DNA from: Actinosynnema sp042752395
GTDB lineage: Bacteria; Actinomycetota; Actinomycetes; Mycobacteriales; Pseudonocardiaceae
Reading direction: 5' to 3'
DNA: 64,000 bases
NCBI RefSeq assembly: GCF_042752395.1
Contig: NZ_JBHYXZ010000019.1
Location: 1-64,000, forward strand
Below, piece by piece: positions 32,746-43,906 of the stretch. The translations under genes were made by a program, and so were the position numbers. Every line of letters starts with the position of its first letter. Positions within the stretch are counted from its first letter, which is position 1. The notes beneath the pieces were generated by a model. That model did not search any database, was not told the origin of the DNA, and saw only the letters and a list, made by a program, of their open reading frames with translations.

Positions 32746-34676
32746 GCGGCTACCGGTACGGCCGGTACGTCGACGGGCCCGACCCGCTGGCGCCGCCGAC
32801 CGACCTGCGCGCGGCCATGGACGAGCTGGGCCGCGAGGTCATGGAGGGCGCGTCGCCCGCCGCCGCGCTGCGCGAGCTGCTGCGCCGCGGCCTGCCGGGC
32901 ACCCGCGGCCTGGACGACCTGACCGCGCGGCTGTGGCAGAAGCGCGCCGCGCTGACCAGGCGGCACCGGCTGGACGGCACGCTCCAGGAGGTCCAGCGGC
33001 TGCTGGAGGAGGCGTTGCGGGCCGAGCGCGCCGCGCTGTTCCCCGACCCGGACGACGACGCCCGGTTCCGCGAGGCCCGGCTGGACGCGCTGCCGCAGTC
33101 GACCGCGGCCGCGGTGAACGAGCTGGCCGAGTACGACTGGCGGTCGCCGCAGGCCCGCGAGTCGTACGACAAGATCCGCGACCTGCTCGGCCGCGAGCTG
33201 ATGGACCAGCGGTTCCAGGGCATGAAGCAGGCCATGGAGAACGTCCGCCCGCAGGACGTGCGGCGCATCCAGGCCATGCTGGACGACCTGAACGGGCTGC
33301 TCGCCGCCCACGCCGCGGGCGAGGACACGACCGAGCGGTTCGAGCGGTTCATGCGCGAGCACGGCGAGTTCTTCCCGGAGAACCCGCGGTCGGTGGACGA
33401 GCTGGTGGACGCGCTGGCCGCCCGGTCGGCCGCCGCCCAGCGCATGATGAACTCGATGTCCGAGGACCAGCGGCGCGAGCTGGCGGAGCTGTCGCAGCAG
33501 GCGTTCGGCGACTCCGGCATCGGCTCGCAGCTCTCCCGGCTGGACTCGCTGCTCCAGGGCCTGCGGCCGGGCGAGGACTGGACGGGGTCGGCGCGGTTCC
33601 GGGGCAACAACCCGCTGGGCCTGGGCGAGGGCGCGCAGGCGATGGCGGACCTGGCCGAGCTGGACGCGCTGGCCGAGCAGCTGTCCCAGTCCTACCCCGG
33701 CGCGCGGCTGGAGGACATCGACCTGGAGGCGCTGGTCCGGCAGCTCGGCGACGAGGCGGGCGTGGACGCGCGCCGGCTGGCCGAGCTGGAACGCGAGCTG
33801 CGGTCGCAGAACCTGCTGGAACGCGCGCCGGACGGCTCGCTGCGGTTGACGCCGAAGGCGCTGCGGCAGCTCGGCGAGACCGCGTTGCGCGGCGTGCTCG
33901 ACCGCGCGCGCGAGCAGGGCCGGCGGGACAGCACGTCGGCGGGCGCGTCCGGTGAGCTGGTCGGGTCGACGCGGCCGTGGCGGTTCGGCGACACCGAGCC
34001 GTGGAACGTGCCGCGCACGGTGGCGAACGCCGTGCTGCGGTCGGCGGGCGGCCCGGTCCGGCTGGACGTGGTGGACGTCGAGGTCAGCGAGACCGAGCAG
34101 CGGTCGCGGGCGGCCGTGGCGCTGTGCGTGGACACGTCCTGGTCGATGGTGCAGGACGGCCGGTGGGTGCCGATGAAGCGCACCGCGCTGGCGCTGCACC
34201 ACCTGGTGCGGACCAGGTTCCGCACCGACGCGCTGGAGCTGATCACGTTCGGCCGGCACGCGGAGACCGTCGACATCGGGCAGCTCACCGCGTTGGAGGG
34301 GGTGTGGGAGCAGGGCACGAACCTGCACCACGCGCTGCTGCTCGCGGGCCGCCACCTGCGCAGGCACCCCGACGCGCAGCCCGTGGTCCTGGTGGTCACC
34401 GACGGCGAGCCGACCGCGCACCTGGAGGCGACCGGCGACGCGGAGTTCCACTACCCGCCGCTGCCGCGGACCATCGGCAAGACCCTGGTCGAGGTGGACG
34501 CCCTGGCCCGGCTCGGCGCGTCGGTCACGGTGTTCCGGCTGGGCGATGACCCGAGGCTGACCAGGTTCGTGGACACGGTGGCCCGCCGGTCGGGCGGCCG
34601 CGTGGTCGCGCCGGGCGAGGACGGCCTGGGCGCGGCCGTGGTCAGCGACTACCTGCGGTCGCGCAAGCGCCGGTGA
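32742..34676 (+). CDS. VWA-domain partner of the MoxR-like ATPase
   Basis: A 644-residue protein. The first two thirds are helical and highly charged. The C-terminal von Willebrand A domain (from about residue 450) has an intact metal site: DTSWSMV (DxSxS), the threonine in QGTNLHHAL and VVTDGEPTAH. This is the architecture of chelatase subunit D-like partners. The ATG overlaps the ATPase stop. It is followed by a bidirectional terminator against ctaD. Confidence 0.88.
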   Translation: MSGYRYGRYVDGPDPLAPPTDLRAAMDELGREVMEGASPAAALRELLRRGLPGTRGLDDLTARLWQKRAALTRRHRLDGTLQEVQRLLEEALRAERAALFPDPDDDARFREARLDALPQSTAAAVNELAEYDWRSPQARESYDKIRDLLGRELMDQRFQGMKQAMENVRPQDVRRIQAMLDDLNGLLAAHAAGEDTTERFERFMREHGEFFPENPRSVDELVDALAARSAAAQRMMNSMSEDQRRELAELSQQAFGDSGIGSQLSRLDSLLQGLRPGEDWTGSARFRGNNPLGLGEGAQAMADLAELDALAEQLSQSYPGARLEDIDLEALVRQLGDEAGVDARRLAELERELRSQNLLERAPDGSLRLTPKALRQLGETALRGVLDRAREQGRRDSTSAGASGELVGSTRPWRFGDTEPWNVPRTVANAVLRSAGGPVRLDVVDVEVSETEQRSRAAVALCVDTSWSMVQDGRWVPMKRTALALHHLVRTRFRTDALELITFGRHAETVDIGQLTALEGVWEQGTNLHHALLLAGRHLRRHPDAQPVVLVVTDGEPTAHLEATGDAEFHYPPLPRTIGKTLVEVDALARLGASVTVFRLGDDPRLTRFVDTVARRSGGRVVAPGEDGLGAAVVSDYLRSRKRR

Positions 34677-34678
34677 GC

Positions 34679-34705
34679 GCGGGGCCCACCCCTGGTGGGC
34701 CCCGC
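34679..34705. terminator. Bidirectional terminator between the VWA gene and ctaD
   Basis: A perfect 12-bp stem (GCGGGGCCCACC with its complement) and a 3-nt loop, in the 37-bp gap between converging genes. Confidence 0.85.
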
Positions 34706-34713
34706 ACCGCCGC

Positions 34714-36504
34714 TCAGTCCTCGCGGTCCTCCCTGACCTCGTCCTTGGTCTCGCGCTCGCGCTCGGTGGGGGCCAGCACCTTCTCCGTGGCCGTGTCCGC
34801 GCCGACGTCGTGCTTGCCCGACCGGGTGAGGGAGAAGTGGGACTCGTCGCGCATCCGCTCGACCATGTGCGGGTAGTGCAGCTCGAACGCGGGCCGTTCG
34901 GACCTGATCCGCGGCAGCTCGGTGAAGTTGTGCCGCGGCGGCGGGCAGGACGTCGCCCATTCGAGTGAGTTGCCGAAGCCCCAGGGGTCGTCGCGCTCGG
35001 CCGGGTCGCCGAACCGGTAGCTGCGCAGCACGTTCCACACGAACGGCAGCACGGACGCGCCCAGCACGAACGCGCTGATCGTGGAGATCGTGTTCAGCAG
35101 CGTGAACCCGTCGTCGGGCAGGTAGTCGGCGTACCGGCGGGGCATGCCCTCGTTCCCCAGCCAGTGCTGGATCAGGAACGTGCCGTGGAAGCCCAGGAAC
35201 GTGGTCCAGAAGTGCAGCTTGCCCAGCGGCTCGTTCAGCATCCGCCCGGTCATCTTCGGGAACCAGAAGTACAGGCCCGCGTAGGTGGCGAACACGATCG
35301 TGCCGAACAGCACGTAGTGGAAGTGCGCCACCACGAAGTACGTGTCGGTGACGTGGAAGTCCAGCGGCGGCGAGGCCAGGATGATGCCGGTGAGGCCGCC
35401 GAGCAGGAACGTCGCCATGAACCCGACGCTGAACAGCATCGGGGTCTCCATCGTGACCGCGCCCTTCCACATGGTGCCGATCCAGTTGAAGAACTTGATG
35501 CCGGTCGGCACCGCGATCAGGAACGTCATCAGCGAGAAGAACGGCAGCAGCACCGCGCCGGTGGCGAACATGTGGTGCGCCCACACCGCCGTCGACAGCG
35601 CCGCGATGGCGAACGTGGCGAAGACCAGTCCTTTGTAGCCGAACAGCGGCTTGCGGCTGAACACCGGGAAGATCTCGCTCACGATGCCGAAGAACGGCAG
35701 CGCCACGATGTAGACCTCGGGGTGGCCGAAGAACCAGAACAGGTGCTGCCACAGGATCACGCCGCCGTTGGCCGGGTCGAACACGTGCGCGCCGAGGTGC
35801 CGGTCGGCGGCCAGGCCCATCAGGGCCGCGGTGAGGATCGGGAACGCGATGAGGATCAGCAGGCTCGTGACGAAGATGTTCCAGGTGAAGATCGGCATCC
35901 GGAACATGGTCATGCCGGGCGCGCGCAGGCAGCACACCGTGGTCACCATGTTCACGCCGCCGAGGATCGTGCCGAGGCCGGACACCGCCAGGCCCATGAT
36001 CCACAGGTCCGGCCCGACGCCCGGCGCGTGCGCGGCGCTGCTCAGCGGCGTGTAGGCGGTCCAGCCGAAGTCCGCCGCGCCGCCGGGGGTGAGGAACCCG
36101 GCCATCACGGTCAGGCCGCCGAACAGGAACAGCCAGTACGACAGCGCGTTGAGCCGGGGGAACGCCACGTCCGGCGCGCCGATCTGCAACGGCAGGATGT
36201 AGTTGGCGAAGCCGAACAGGATCGGTGTCGCGTACAGCAGCAGCATGATCGTGCCGTGCATGGTGAACAGCTGGTTGTACTGCTCGGTGGACAGGAACTG
36301 CAGGCCCGGCCGGGCCAGCTCGCCCCGGATGAGCAGCGCCATCACGCCGCCGACCATGAAGAACAGGAACGAGGTGCTCAGGTAGAGCAGCCCGATCTGC
36401 TTCGGGTCGGTGGTCCGGAACAGGCCCAGGAGCACCGCTCCCTTGGACCGTCGGCGGGCCGCACCGGGGTGCGCGATCACGGGTACCGGCTTGAGCGCGG
36501 TCAT
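34714..36504 (-). CDS. ctaD: Cytochrome c oxidase subunit I
   Basis: A 596-residue aa3-type oxidase subunit I with about 12 membrane helices. Heme and copper ligands are visible: TMHGTIMLLL, WQHLFWFFGHPEVYI (CuB His and cross-linked Tyr), WAHHMF and VAHFHYVLFG. The C-terminal 30 residues are charged and cytoplasmic. The ATG at 36504 follows GGGAGG. No other oxidase subunit is linked here, as in many actinobacteria where ctaD is separate from ctaCEF. It may be one of several copies. Confidence 0.95.
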   Translation of the reverse strand: MTALKPVPVIAHPGAARRRSKGAVLLGLFRTTDPKQIGLLYLSTSFLFFMVGGVMALLIRGELARPGLQFLSTEQYNQLFTMHGTIMLLLYATPILFGFANYILPLQIGAPDVAFPRLNALSYWLFLFGGLTVMAGFLTPGGAADFGWTAYTPLSSAAHAPGVGPDLWIMGLAVSGLGTILGGVNMVTTVCCLRAPGMTMFRMPIFTWNIFVTSLLILIAFPILTAALMGLAADRHLGAHVFDPANGGVILWQHLFWFFGHPEVYIVALPFFGIVSEIFPVFSRKPLFGYKGLVFATFAIAALSTAVWAHHMFATGAVLLPFFSLMTFLIAVPTGIKFFNWIGTMWKGAVTMETPMLFSVGFMATFLLGGLTGIILASPPLDFHVTDTYFVVAHFHYVLFGTIVFATYAGLYFWFPKMTGRMLNEPLGKLHFWTTFLGFHGTFLIQHWLGNEGMPRRYADYLPDDGFTLLNTISTISAFVLGASVLPFVWNVLRSYRFGDPAERDDPWGFGNSLEWATSCPPPRHNFTELPRIRSERPAFELHYPHMVERMRDESHFSLTRSGKHDVGADTATEKVLAPTERERETKDEVREDRED

Positions 36505-36575
36505 GCCGCCTCCCTCGTCCCGACGACGTGAGCCAGGGCACAATGCTCCTCCGGTAGGCCGAACGGGGCAAACGC

Positions 36576-37364
36576 TCAGCCGGGCTCCGCCGCCTTGACC
36601 TGCTGTTCCACCGCATTTGTCGCCCGTTCGAGGAACCGGAGCAGCTCGACCGGGAAGGGCAGCACCAAGGTCGAGTTCTTCTCCGCCGCCACCTCCACGA
36701 TGGTCTGGAGCAGGCGCAGCTGGAGCGCGGACGGCGTCGCGGCCATGGTCGCGGCGGCCTCGGACAGCTTCTTCGACGCCTGCAGCTCGCCGTCGGCGGT
36801 GATGATCCGGGCCCGCCGCTCCCGCTCCGCCTCGGCCTGCCGCGACATGGACCGCTTCATGCTCTCCGGGAGCGCCACGTCCTTGATCTCCACCCGGTCG
36901 ATCTCGACGCCCCACGACAGCGCCGGGTTGTCGATCATCAGCTCCAGGCCCTGGTTGAGGCGTTCCCGGTTGGACAGCAGGTCGTCCAGCTCGCTCTTGC
37001 CGATGATCGACCGCAGCGAGGTCTGCGCGACCTGGAGCATGGCGAACCGGTAGTCCTCGACCGTGACCACGGCCCGCACCGGGTCGACCACCTTGAAGTA
37101 CACGACGGCGTCCACGCGCACGGTCACGTTGTCGCGGGTGATGCCGTCCTGCGCCGGGATGGGCTGGGTGACGATCTGGAGGTTCACCTTCCGCAGCCGG
37201 TCGACGCCCGGCACGACCAGCGCCAACCCCGGCCCGCGCGGCTTGGCGAGGACCCGGCCGAAGCGGAACACCAGGCCCTGCTCGTACTGCTTGACGACAC
37301 GCGCGCTGCCCGCGAGCCCGAGCGCGGCCACGCCCAGCGCGACGATGAGGATGTCGAGCACCAT
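36576..37364 (-). CDS. SPFH/stomatin-like membrane protein
   Basis: A 262-residue slipin/stomatin-type protein. One N-terminal membrane helix (about 1-22) is followed by an SPFH domain (RVVKQYEQGLVFRFGRVL ... PALSWGVEIDRVEIKDVALPESMKRSMSRQAEAERERRARIITADGE in segments). It likely forms membrane microdomain rings and may regulate a protease. The ATG at 37364 has GGGAG 9 nt upstream; a second ATG at 37373 is possible. It lies 71 bp downstream of the ctaD start on the same strand and is divergent from mshC. Confidence 0.88.
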   Translation of the reverse strand: MVLDILIVALGVAALGLAGSARVVKQYEQGLVFRFGRVLAKPRGPGLALVVPGVDRLRKVNLQIVTQPIPAQDGITRDNVTVRVDAVVYFKVVDPVRAVVTVEDYRFAMLQVAQTSLRSIIGKSELDDLLSNRERLNQGLELMIDNPALSWGVEIDRVEIKDVALPESMKRSMSRQAEAERERRARIITADGELQASKKLSEAAATMAATPSALQLRLLQTIVEVAAEKNSTLVLPFPVELLRFLERATNAVEQQVKAAEPG

Positions 37365-37461
37365 CGCGACCATCTCCCACGTACCAGGACGAGCGTACGC
37401 CGCGCCTCCCGCGAGGCGGACGTTTCGGCCCTGGTGGGGCGCGCGAGTTAGGGTCGGTGAC

Positions 37462-38700
37462 ATGCAGACCTGGTCCTCCACCCCTGTCCCGCGGGTAGCG
37501 GGCGAGCCGCGCCCGCTGCGGCTGTTCGACACCGCCGCCGGCGAGGTCCGTCCGACCGCTCCCGGCGACACCGCCGGGCTGTACGTCTGCGGCATCACCC
37601 CGTACGACGCCACCCATCTGGGCCACGCGGCCACCTACCTGGCGTTCGACCTGGTCCACCGGGTGTGGCTGGACAACGGCCACGACGTGCACTACGTGCA
37701 GAACGTCACCGACATCGACGACCCGCTGCTGGAGCGGGCCGAGCGGGACCAGGACGACTGGGTGGTCCTCGGCATGCGGGAGACCGCGTTGTTCCGCGAG
37801 GACATGGTGGCGCTGCGGGTGCTGCCGCCGCGCGACTACGTGGGCGCGGTGGACGCGATCCCCGAGGTGGTCGAGGTGATCGCCAAGCTGCTCGCCAACG
37901 GCGCCGCGTACCGGGTGGACGACCCGGAGTTCCCGGACGTGTACTTCGACCACACCGCGACCGGGCGGTTCGGCTACGAGTCCCACTACGACCTGGGGAC
38001 GATGACCCGGTTCTTCGCCGAACGCGGCGGCGACCCGGACCGGCCCGGCAAGCGCGACCCGCTCGACGCCCTGCTGTGGCGCGCGGCCCGGCCGGGCGAG
38101 CCGTCGTGGCCGTCGGAGCTGGGCGAGGGCAGGCCCGGCTGGCACATCGAGTGCAGCGCCATCGCGCTGAACCGGCTGGGCACGTCGTTCGACGTGCAGG
38201 GCGGCGGGTCGGACCTGATCTTCCCGCACCACGAGTTCTCCGCCGCGCACGCCGAGGCGCTGACCGGCCAGCACCCGTTCGCCCGGCACTACGTGCACGC
38301 GGGCATGATCGGCCTGGACGGCGAGAAGATGTCCAAGTCGCGCGGCAACCTGGTGTTCGTGTCCAAGCTGCGGGCGGAGAAGGTCGACCCGAACGCGGTG
38401 CGGCTGGCGCTGTTCGCGGGCCACTACCGCACCGACCGGCCGTGGAGCGCGGAGCTGCTGTCCGAGGCCGAGGCCCGGCTGGCGCGGTGGCGGCAGGCCG
38501 CGGCGCTGCCGTCGGGGCCGGGCGCGGCGGCCGTGGTCGCCCGGCTGCGCGACCACCTGAGCGACGACCTGGACACGCCCAAGGCGCTGGCGGCGCTGGA
38601 CGCGTGGGCGGCGGAGGCGTTGTCGACCGGCGGCTCGGACCACACCGGCCCGACCCTGTTCCGGGCGGCGGTCGACTCGCTGCTGGGCGTGGAGCTGTAA
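37462..38700 (+). CDS. mshC: Cysteine:1D-myo-inositol 2-amino-2-deoxy-alpha-D-glucopyranoside ligase
   Basis: A 412-residue MshC, the ligase joining cysteine to GlcN-inositol in mycothiol synthesis. It resembles cysteinyl-tRNA synthetase: zinc/HIGH region YVCGITPYDATHLGHAATY, WHIECSAIAL, and KMSKS. The tRNA-binding C-terminal part of CysS is absent, which distinguishes MshC. The ATG at 37462 lies close to a possible start point. Mycothiol is specific to actinobacteria, so this gene helps place the organism. Confidence 0.95.
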   Translation: MQTWSSTPVPRVAGEPRPLRLFDTAAGEVRPTAPGDTAGLYVCGITPYDATHLGHAATYLAFDLVHRVWLDNGHDVHYVQNVTDIDDPLLERAERDQDDWVVLGMRETALFREDMVALRVLPPRDYVGAVDAIPEVVEVIAKLLANGAAYRVDDPEFPDVYFDHTATGRFGYESHYDLGTMTRFFAERGGDPDRPGKRDPLDALLWRAARPGEPSWPSELGEGRPGWHIECSAIALNRLGTSFDVQGGGSDLIFPHHEFSAAHAEALTGQHPFARHYVHAGMIGLDGEKMSKSRGNLVFVSKLRAEKVDPNAVRLALFAGHYRTDRPWSAELLSEAEARLARWRQAAALPSGPGAAAVVARLRDHLSDDLDTPKALAALDAWAAEALSTGGSDHTGPTLFRAAVDSLLGVEL

Positions 38701-38716
38701 GGCGGCGGCCGTGGGA

Positions 38717-38752
38717 GCGGGGCCGCCCCCTCGCGGGTGGGGACGGCCCCGC
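38717..38752. terminator. Bidirectional terminator between mshC and the subtilisin gene
   Basis: The stem pairs GCGGGGCCG (38717-38725) with 38744-38752, plus further C/G pairs and one bulged A. It is located between converging stops. Confidence 0.75.
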
Positions 38753-38766
38753 CGGTCACGTCACGC

Positions 38767-40572
<1,806 letters not shown>

Positions 40573-40758
40573 GAGCAGGGTTCTCCCTTTTCGGGCAGGG
40601 CTGCGCGGCCGGGCCGGCGGGTGAGCCGGTCGGCCGAGCGGTGCAGGGATGGGGACGTTCGCGCGAACGGTGTGTGGCGACCTGGTCACTTGCATGGTCG
40701 GGAGAAAACCGACCGCCCAGTAGCGCCGTTAGTCGTAACTACGTCGAATCGGGACCGA

Positions 40759-41268
40759 TCAGGTCCGATCGGCGGGTCCGCCCTGGCCCAGGTGCTCGTC
40801 CCGGTACGCCCGCCAGCGGGCGAGCAGGTCGGGCAGCGCGGAGTGGACGAACTGGAAGAACATCAGCATCTCGGCGATGCGCCCGCCGGCGGGCGTGTCG
40901 GACCCCAGCACGCCGATGCCCTCCTTGAGCGGGGCCTCCCAGCGGCGGAACATCTCGTCGCGGCGGAACAACGCCTCGTACCAGACGTCGTCGAACAGCC
41001 GGTAGAGATCACGGCGCGTGCCGATCTCACGTTCGCGGGTCACCAGGTTCACCTGGCTGAGGTAACGTATCGCGCCGGAGATCGCGGCCGGTGACACCCG
41101 CAACAGCTCGGCCAGCTCCGCGGAGGTCATCCCGCCGGAGTCCGTGCAGAGCAGGGCGACGAACACCCGTGACGGCATCCGGGGCAGGCCGGACTCCGTG
41201 AACACCGAGGAGAAGCGCTCGATGAAGCGCAACACCGCCTGATCGTCCCGCTCGCCCACGTGAGTCAC
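40759..41268 (-). CDS. MarR/GbsR-family transcriptional regulator
   Basis: A 169-residue winged-helix regulator of the GbsR/MarR type (TSAELAELLRVSPAAISGAIRYLSQVNLVTRERE) with a helical C-terminal half. It is divergent from the ABC exporter operon at 41363, and an inverted repeat lies in that operon's promoter, so it most likely represses the exporter. The GTG at 41268 is the first start; GTG 41259 is also possible. Confidence 0.85.
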   Translation of the reverse strand: MTHVGERDDQAVLRFIERFSSVFTESGLPRMPSRVFVALLCTDSGGMTSAELAELLRVSPAAISGAIRYLSQVNLVTREREIGTRRDLYRLFDDVWYEALFRRDEMFRRWEAPLKEGIGVLGSDTPAGGRIAEMLMFFQFVHSALPDLLARWRAYRDEHLGQGGPADRT

Positions 41269-41321
41269 CGCCGGATCATCCCTTCAAGTACCGCTGATCG
41301 GGTGGCAGTTTATACGCTTCC

Positions 41322-41350
41322 TTAACTTCACGAGTTTGTGAAAATACTGT
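41322..41350 (+). promoter_or_regulatory. Promoter with operator in the spacer (ABC exporter)
   Basis: TTAACT (41322-41327), 17 bp, TACTGT (41345-41350). The inverted repeat TTCAC-N6-GTGAA (41327-41342) fills the spacer, where a bound MarR-type repressor would exclude RNA polymerase. The -10 ends 12 nt before the ATG, so the transcript is nearly leaderless. Confidence 0.65.
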
Positions 41351-41362
41351 AGCTTCCCTGCC

Positions 41363-42265
41363 ATGACTGCTGCGATATCCGTGTCGGGCCTGGTCAAGGC
41401 GTTCGGCCCGACGCGAGCACTGGACGGGTTGGACCTGACCGTCCGCGAGGGGGAGGTGCACGGCTTCCTCGGCCCGAACGGGGCGGGCAAGTCCACCACC
41501 ATCCGGGTCCTGCTGGGTCTGCTGCGCGCCGACGCGGGCTCCGCGTCGCTGCTCGGCGGCGACCCGTGGCGCGACACCGCCGAGCTGCACCGCAGGCTGG
41601 CCTACGTGCCGGGGGACGTGAGCCTGTGGCCGAACCTCACCGGCGGCGAGGTGATCGACCTGCTGGGCCGGCTGCGCGGCGGGCTGAACGAGAAGCGCCG
41701 CGCCGAGCTGCTGGAGCGCTTCGAGCTGGACCCGCGCAAGAAGGGCCGCACCTACTCCAAGGGCAACCGGCAGAAGGTCGCCCTGGTCGCGGCGCTCGCC
41801 TCCGACGTGGAGCTGCTGATCCTGGACGAGCCGACCTCCGGGCTGGACCCGCTGATGGAGGCCGTGTTCCAGGACGCGGTCAACGAGCTGCGCGGCGAGC
41901 GGACCGTGCTGCTGTCGAGCCACATCCTGGCCGAGGTCGAGGCGCTGTGCGACCGGGTCAGCATCATCCGCAACGGTCGCACCGTGGAGAGCGGCACGCT
42001 GGCCGACCTGCGCCACCTGACCCGCACCAGCGTCGCCGCCGAGCTGGTCGACGCCCCCGAGGGGCTGGCCGACCTGCCCGGTGTGCACGACCTGGTGGTC
42101 GAGGGGCGGCGGGTGCGGTTCGAGGTCGACACCGACCACCTGGACACCGCCCTGCGCGCGTTGGTCCGCGGCGGCGTGCGCACGCTGACCAGTCAGCCGC
42201 CGACGCTGGAGGAGCTGTTTCTGCGCCACTACGAGGACGTGGCGGAGGGGGCGATGTCGTCGTGA
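41363..42265 (+). CDS. ABC exporter ATPase (CcmA-type)
   Basis: A 300-residue ABC ATPase: Walker A GPNGAGKST, signature YSKGNRQK (degenerate LSGGQ), Walker B LLILDEPTSGLDP, and H-loop SSHILAEVE. A C-terminal extension of about 80 residues is typical of drug-exporter ATPases (DrrA-like). It overlaps the permease gene by 4 nt. Confidence 0.92.
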   Translation: MTAAISVSGLVKAFGPTRALDGLDLTVREGEVHGFLGPNGAGKSTTIRVLLGLLRADAGSASLLGGDPWRDTAELHRRLAYVPGDVSLWPNLTGGEVIDLLGRLRGGLNEKRRAELLERFELDPRKKGRTYSKGNRQKVALVAALASDVELLILDEPTSGLDPLMEAVFQDAVNELRGERTVLLSSHILAEVEALCDRVSIIRNGRTVESGTLADLRHLTRTSVAAELVDAPEGLADLPGVHDLVVEGRRVRFEVDTDHLDTALRALVRGGVRTLTSQPPTLEELFLRHYEDVAEGAMSS

Positions 42266-43857
42266 CCGGGCTCGGGGCGCTGGTGCGCCTGGCCCTGCGC
42301 CGCGACCGGCTGCTGCTGGCCGTGTGGGTGGTGGGCCTGGTCGGCATCACGCTGTCCACCGCGTCGACCGTGGGCGAGCTGTACGGCACGGTCGAGTCCC
42401 GGCAGCAGCTCGGCGCGACGGCCGGCAGCAACCCGGCGTTCCTGGCCATGCTCGGCCCGCTGTACGACGCGTCCACGACCGGCGGCGTGGTGGCCTGGCG
42501 GTGGGGCGTGTTCGGCGGGCTGCTGGTCGGCCTGATGGCGATGTTCCTGGTCACCCGGCACACCAGGGCGGAGGAGGAGGCCGGACGGCTGGAGCTGATC
42601 GGCTCGACCGTCGTCGCCCGGCACGCGCCCCTGGCCGCCGCCGTGGTGGTGGCCCTGCTGGCCGCCGCGGTGATCGGCCTGCTCGTCGCGCTCGGGCTGG
42701 TCGGCCTGGGCGAGCCGGTGGGCGGGTCGTTCGCGCTGGGCCTCGCGTTCGCGTCCGTCGGGTGGGTGTTCACCGGGGTCGGCGCGGTCGCCGCGCAGGT
42801 CTCGGAGAGCACCCGCACCGCCAATTCGATCGCGGGCGCCGCGCTCGGCCTCGCCTACCTGCTGCGGGCCGTCGGCGACGCGGCGGGCGACGAGGGGCCG
42901 ACCTGGTTGACCTGGCTGTCCCCGCTGGGCTGGCTGGAGCTGACCCGGGCGTTCGCGGGCGACCGGTTCTGGGTCCTGCTGCTGCCGGTGGCTCTGCTCG
43001 GGGTGCTGCTCGCGGTCGCGTCGGTGCTGGTGACCAGGCGGGACCACGGCGGTGGGCTGCTGCCGGCCCGTCTCGGCCCGGCCCGCGCGCCCGCCTCGCT
43101 GGGCAGCGCGTTCGGCCTGGCCTGGCGGTTGCAGCGCGGCACGCTGATCGGCTGGACGCTGAGCCTGTTCGTGCTCGGCGCCGTCTACGGGTCGGTCGCG
43201 CGGGGCGTCGAGCAGATGCTGGAGGCGAACCCGGCGCTGGAGCGGATCATCGCGCAGATGGGCGGCACGGGCGCGATCGTGGACGTCTACCTTGCCTCGA
43301 TCATCGGCATCATCGCCCTGTTCAGCGCCATCTACGTGGTGCAGTCGACGTTGCGGCTGCGCGGCGAGGAGTCCGCGTTCCGGGCCGAGCCGGTGCTGGC
43401 CACCCCGGTCAGCCGGTTCGCGTGGGTCGGCAGCCACGTGCTGTTCGCGACCGTCGGCACGGCCGTCGTGCTGGCCGCCGCCGGCGCCGGCGCTGGCCTG
43501 GTGCACGGCGCGCGGGTCGGCGACGTCGGCGGCCAGGTCGCGCGGCTGGTCGGCGCGGCGTTGGCGCACGTCCCGGCGGTCTGGGTGGTCGCGGGCCTCG
43601 CGTTCGCCCTGTTCGCGCTGGCGCCGAAGCTGTCGTCGGCGAGCTGGGCGGTGATCGTGGTGTTCCTGGTGCTGGGGCAGCTCGGTCCGCTGCTGCGGCT
43701 CGACCAGTGGGCGATGGACCTCTCGCCGTTCACCCACATCCCGAAGGTGCCGGGCGCGGAGCTGACCGCGACGCCCCTGGTGTGGCTGACGGTGGTGGCC
43801 GCCGCGCTGGTGGCGGTGGGTTTCGCCGGGTTCCGGCGGCGGGACGTCGGCCGGTGA
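42262..43857 (+). CDS. ABC exporter permease (two fused six-helix halves)
   Basis: A 531-residue membrane protein with about 12 helices, which appears as two homologous halves (each beginning with a LALRRDRLLLAVW or LAWRLQRGTLIGWTL segment). This is the polyketide/antibiotic exporter permease type seen next to CcmA-like ATPases. Together with the ATPase and the divergent regulator it forms an inducible efflux unit of unknown substrate. It starts with GTG overlapping the ATPase stop. Confidence 0.9.
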   Translation: MTGLGALVRLALRRDRLLLAVWVVGLVGITLSTASTVGELYGTVESRQQLGATAGSNPAFLAMLGPLYDASTTGGVVAWRWGVFGGLLVGLMAMFLVTRHTRAEEEAGRLELIGSTVVARHAPLAAAVVVALLAAAVIGLLVALGLVGLGEPVGGSFALGLAFASVGWVFTGVGAVAAQVSESTRTANSIAGAALGLAYLLRAVGDAAGDEGPTWLTWLSPLGWLELTRAFAGDRFWVLLLPVALLGVLLAVASVLVTRRDHGGGLLPARLGPARAPASLGSAFGLAWRLQRGTLIGWTLSLFVLGAVYGSVARGVEQMLEANPALERIIAQMGGTGAIVDVYLASIIGIIALFSAIYVVQSTLRLRGEESAFRAEPVLATPVSRFAWVGSHVLFATVGTAVVLAAAGAGAGLVHGARVGDVGGQVARLVGAALAHVPAVWVVAGLAFALFALAPKLSSASWAVIVVFLVLGQLGPLLRLDQWAMDLSPFTHIPKVPGAELTATPLVWLTVVAAALVAVGFAGFRRRDVGR

Positions 43858-43858
43858 T

Positions 43859-43890
43859 CTGAAAGAGCACTTTCGAAAGGACGCTTTCAG
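43859..43890. promoter_or_regulatory. 32-bp palindromic operator of the ArsR-MFS operon
   Basis: Nested symmetry: outer arms CTGAAAG and CTTTCAG, inner perfect CTTTCGAAAG (43870-43879). It begins 2 nt after the preceding stop and overlaps the -35 of the downstream promoter, as an autoregulatory repressor site would. Confidence 0.8.
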
Positions 43891-43899
43891 GTCTACCGT
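43871..43899 (+). promoter_or_regulatory. Putative promoter of the ArsR-MFS operon (leaderless)
   Basis: TTTCGA (43871-43876), 17 bp, TACCGT (43894-43899). The expected start point coincides with the ATG at 43907 and no ribosome site is present, so the regulator mRNA is probably leaderless. Confidence 0.55.
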
Positions 43900-43906
43900 C
43901 GGGGCC

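Noticed and set aside
34714..38643. Very long minus-strand frame joining ctaD, the SPFH gene region and the antisense of mshC
   Set aside because: Only the ctaD part (up to ATG 36504) is protein-like; the rest is a high-GC shadow.
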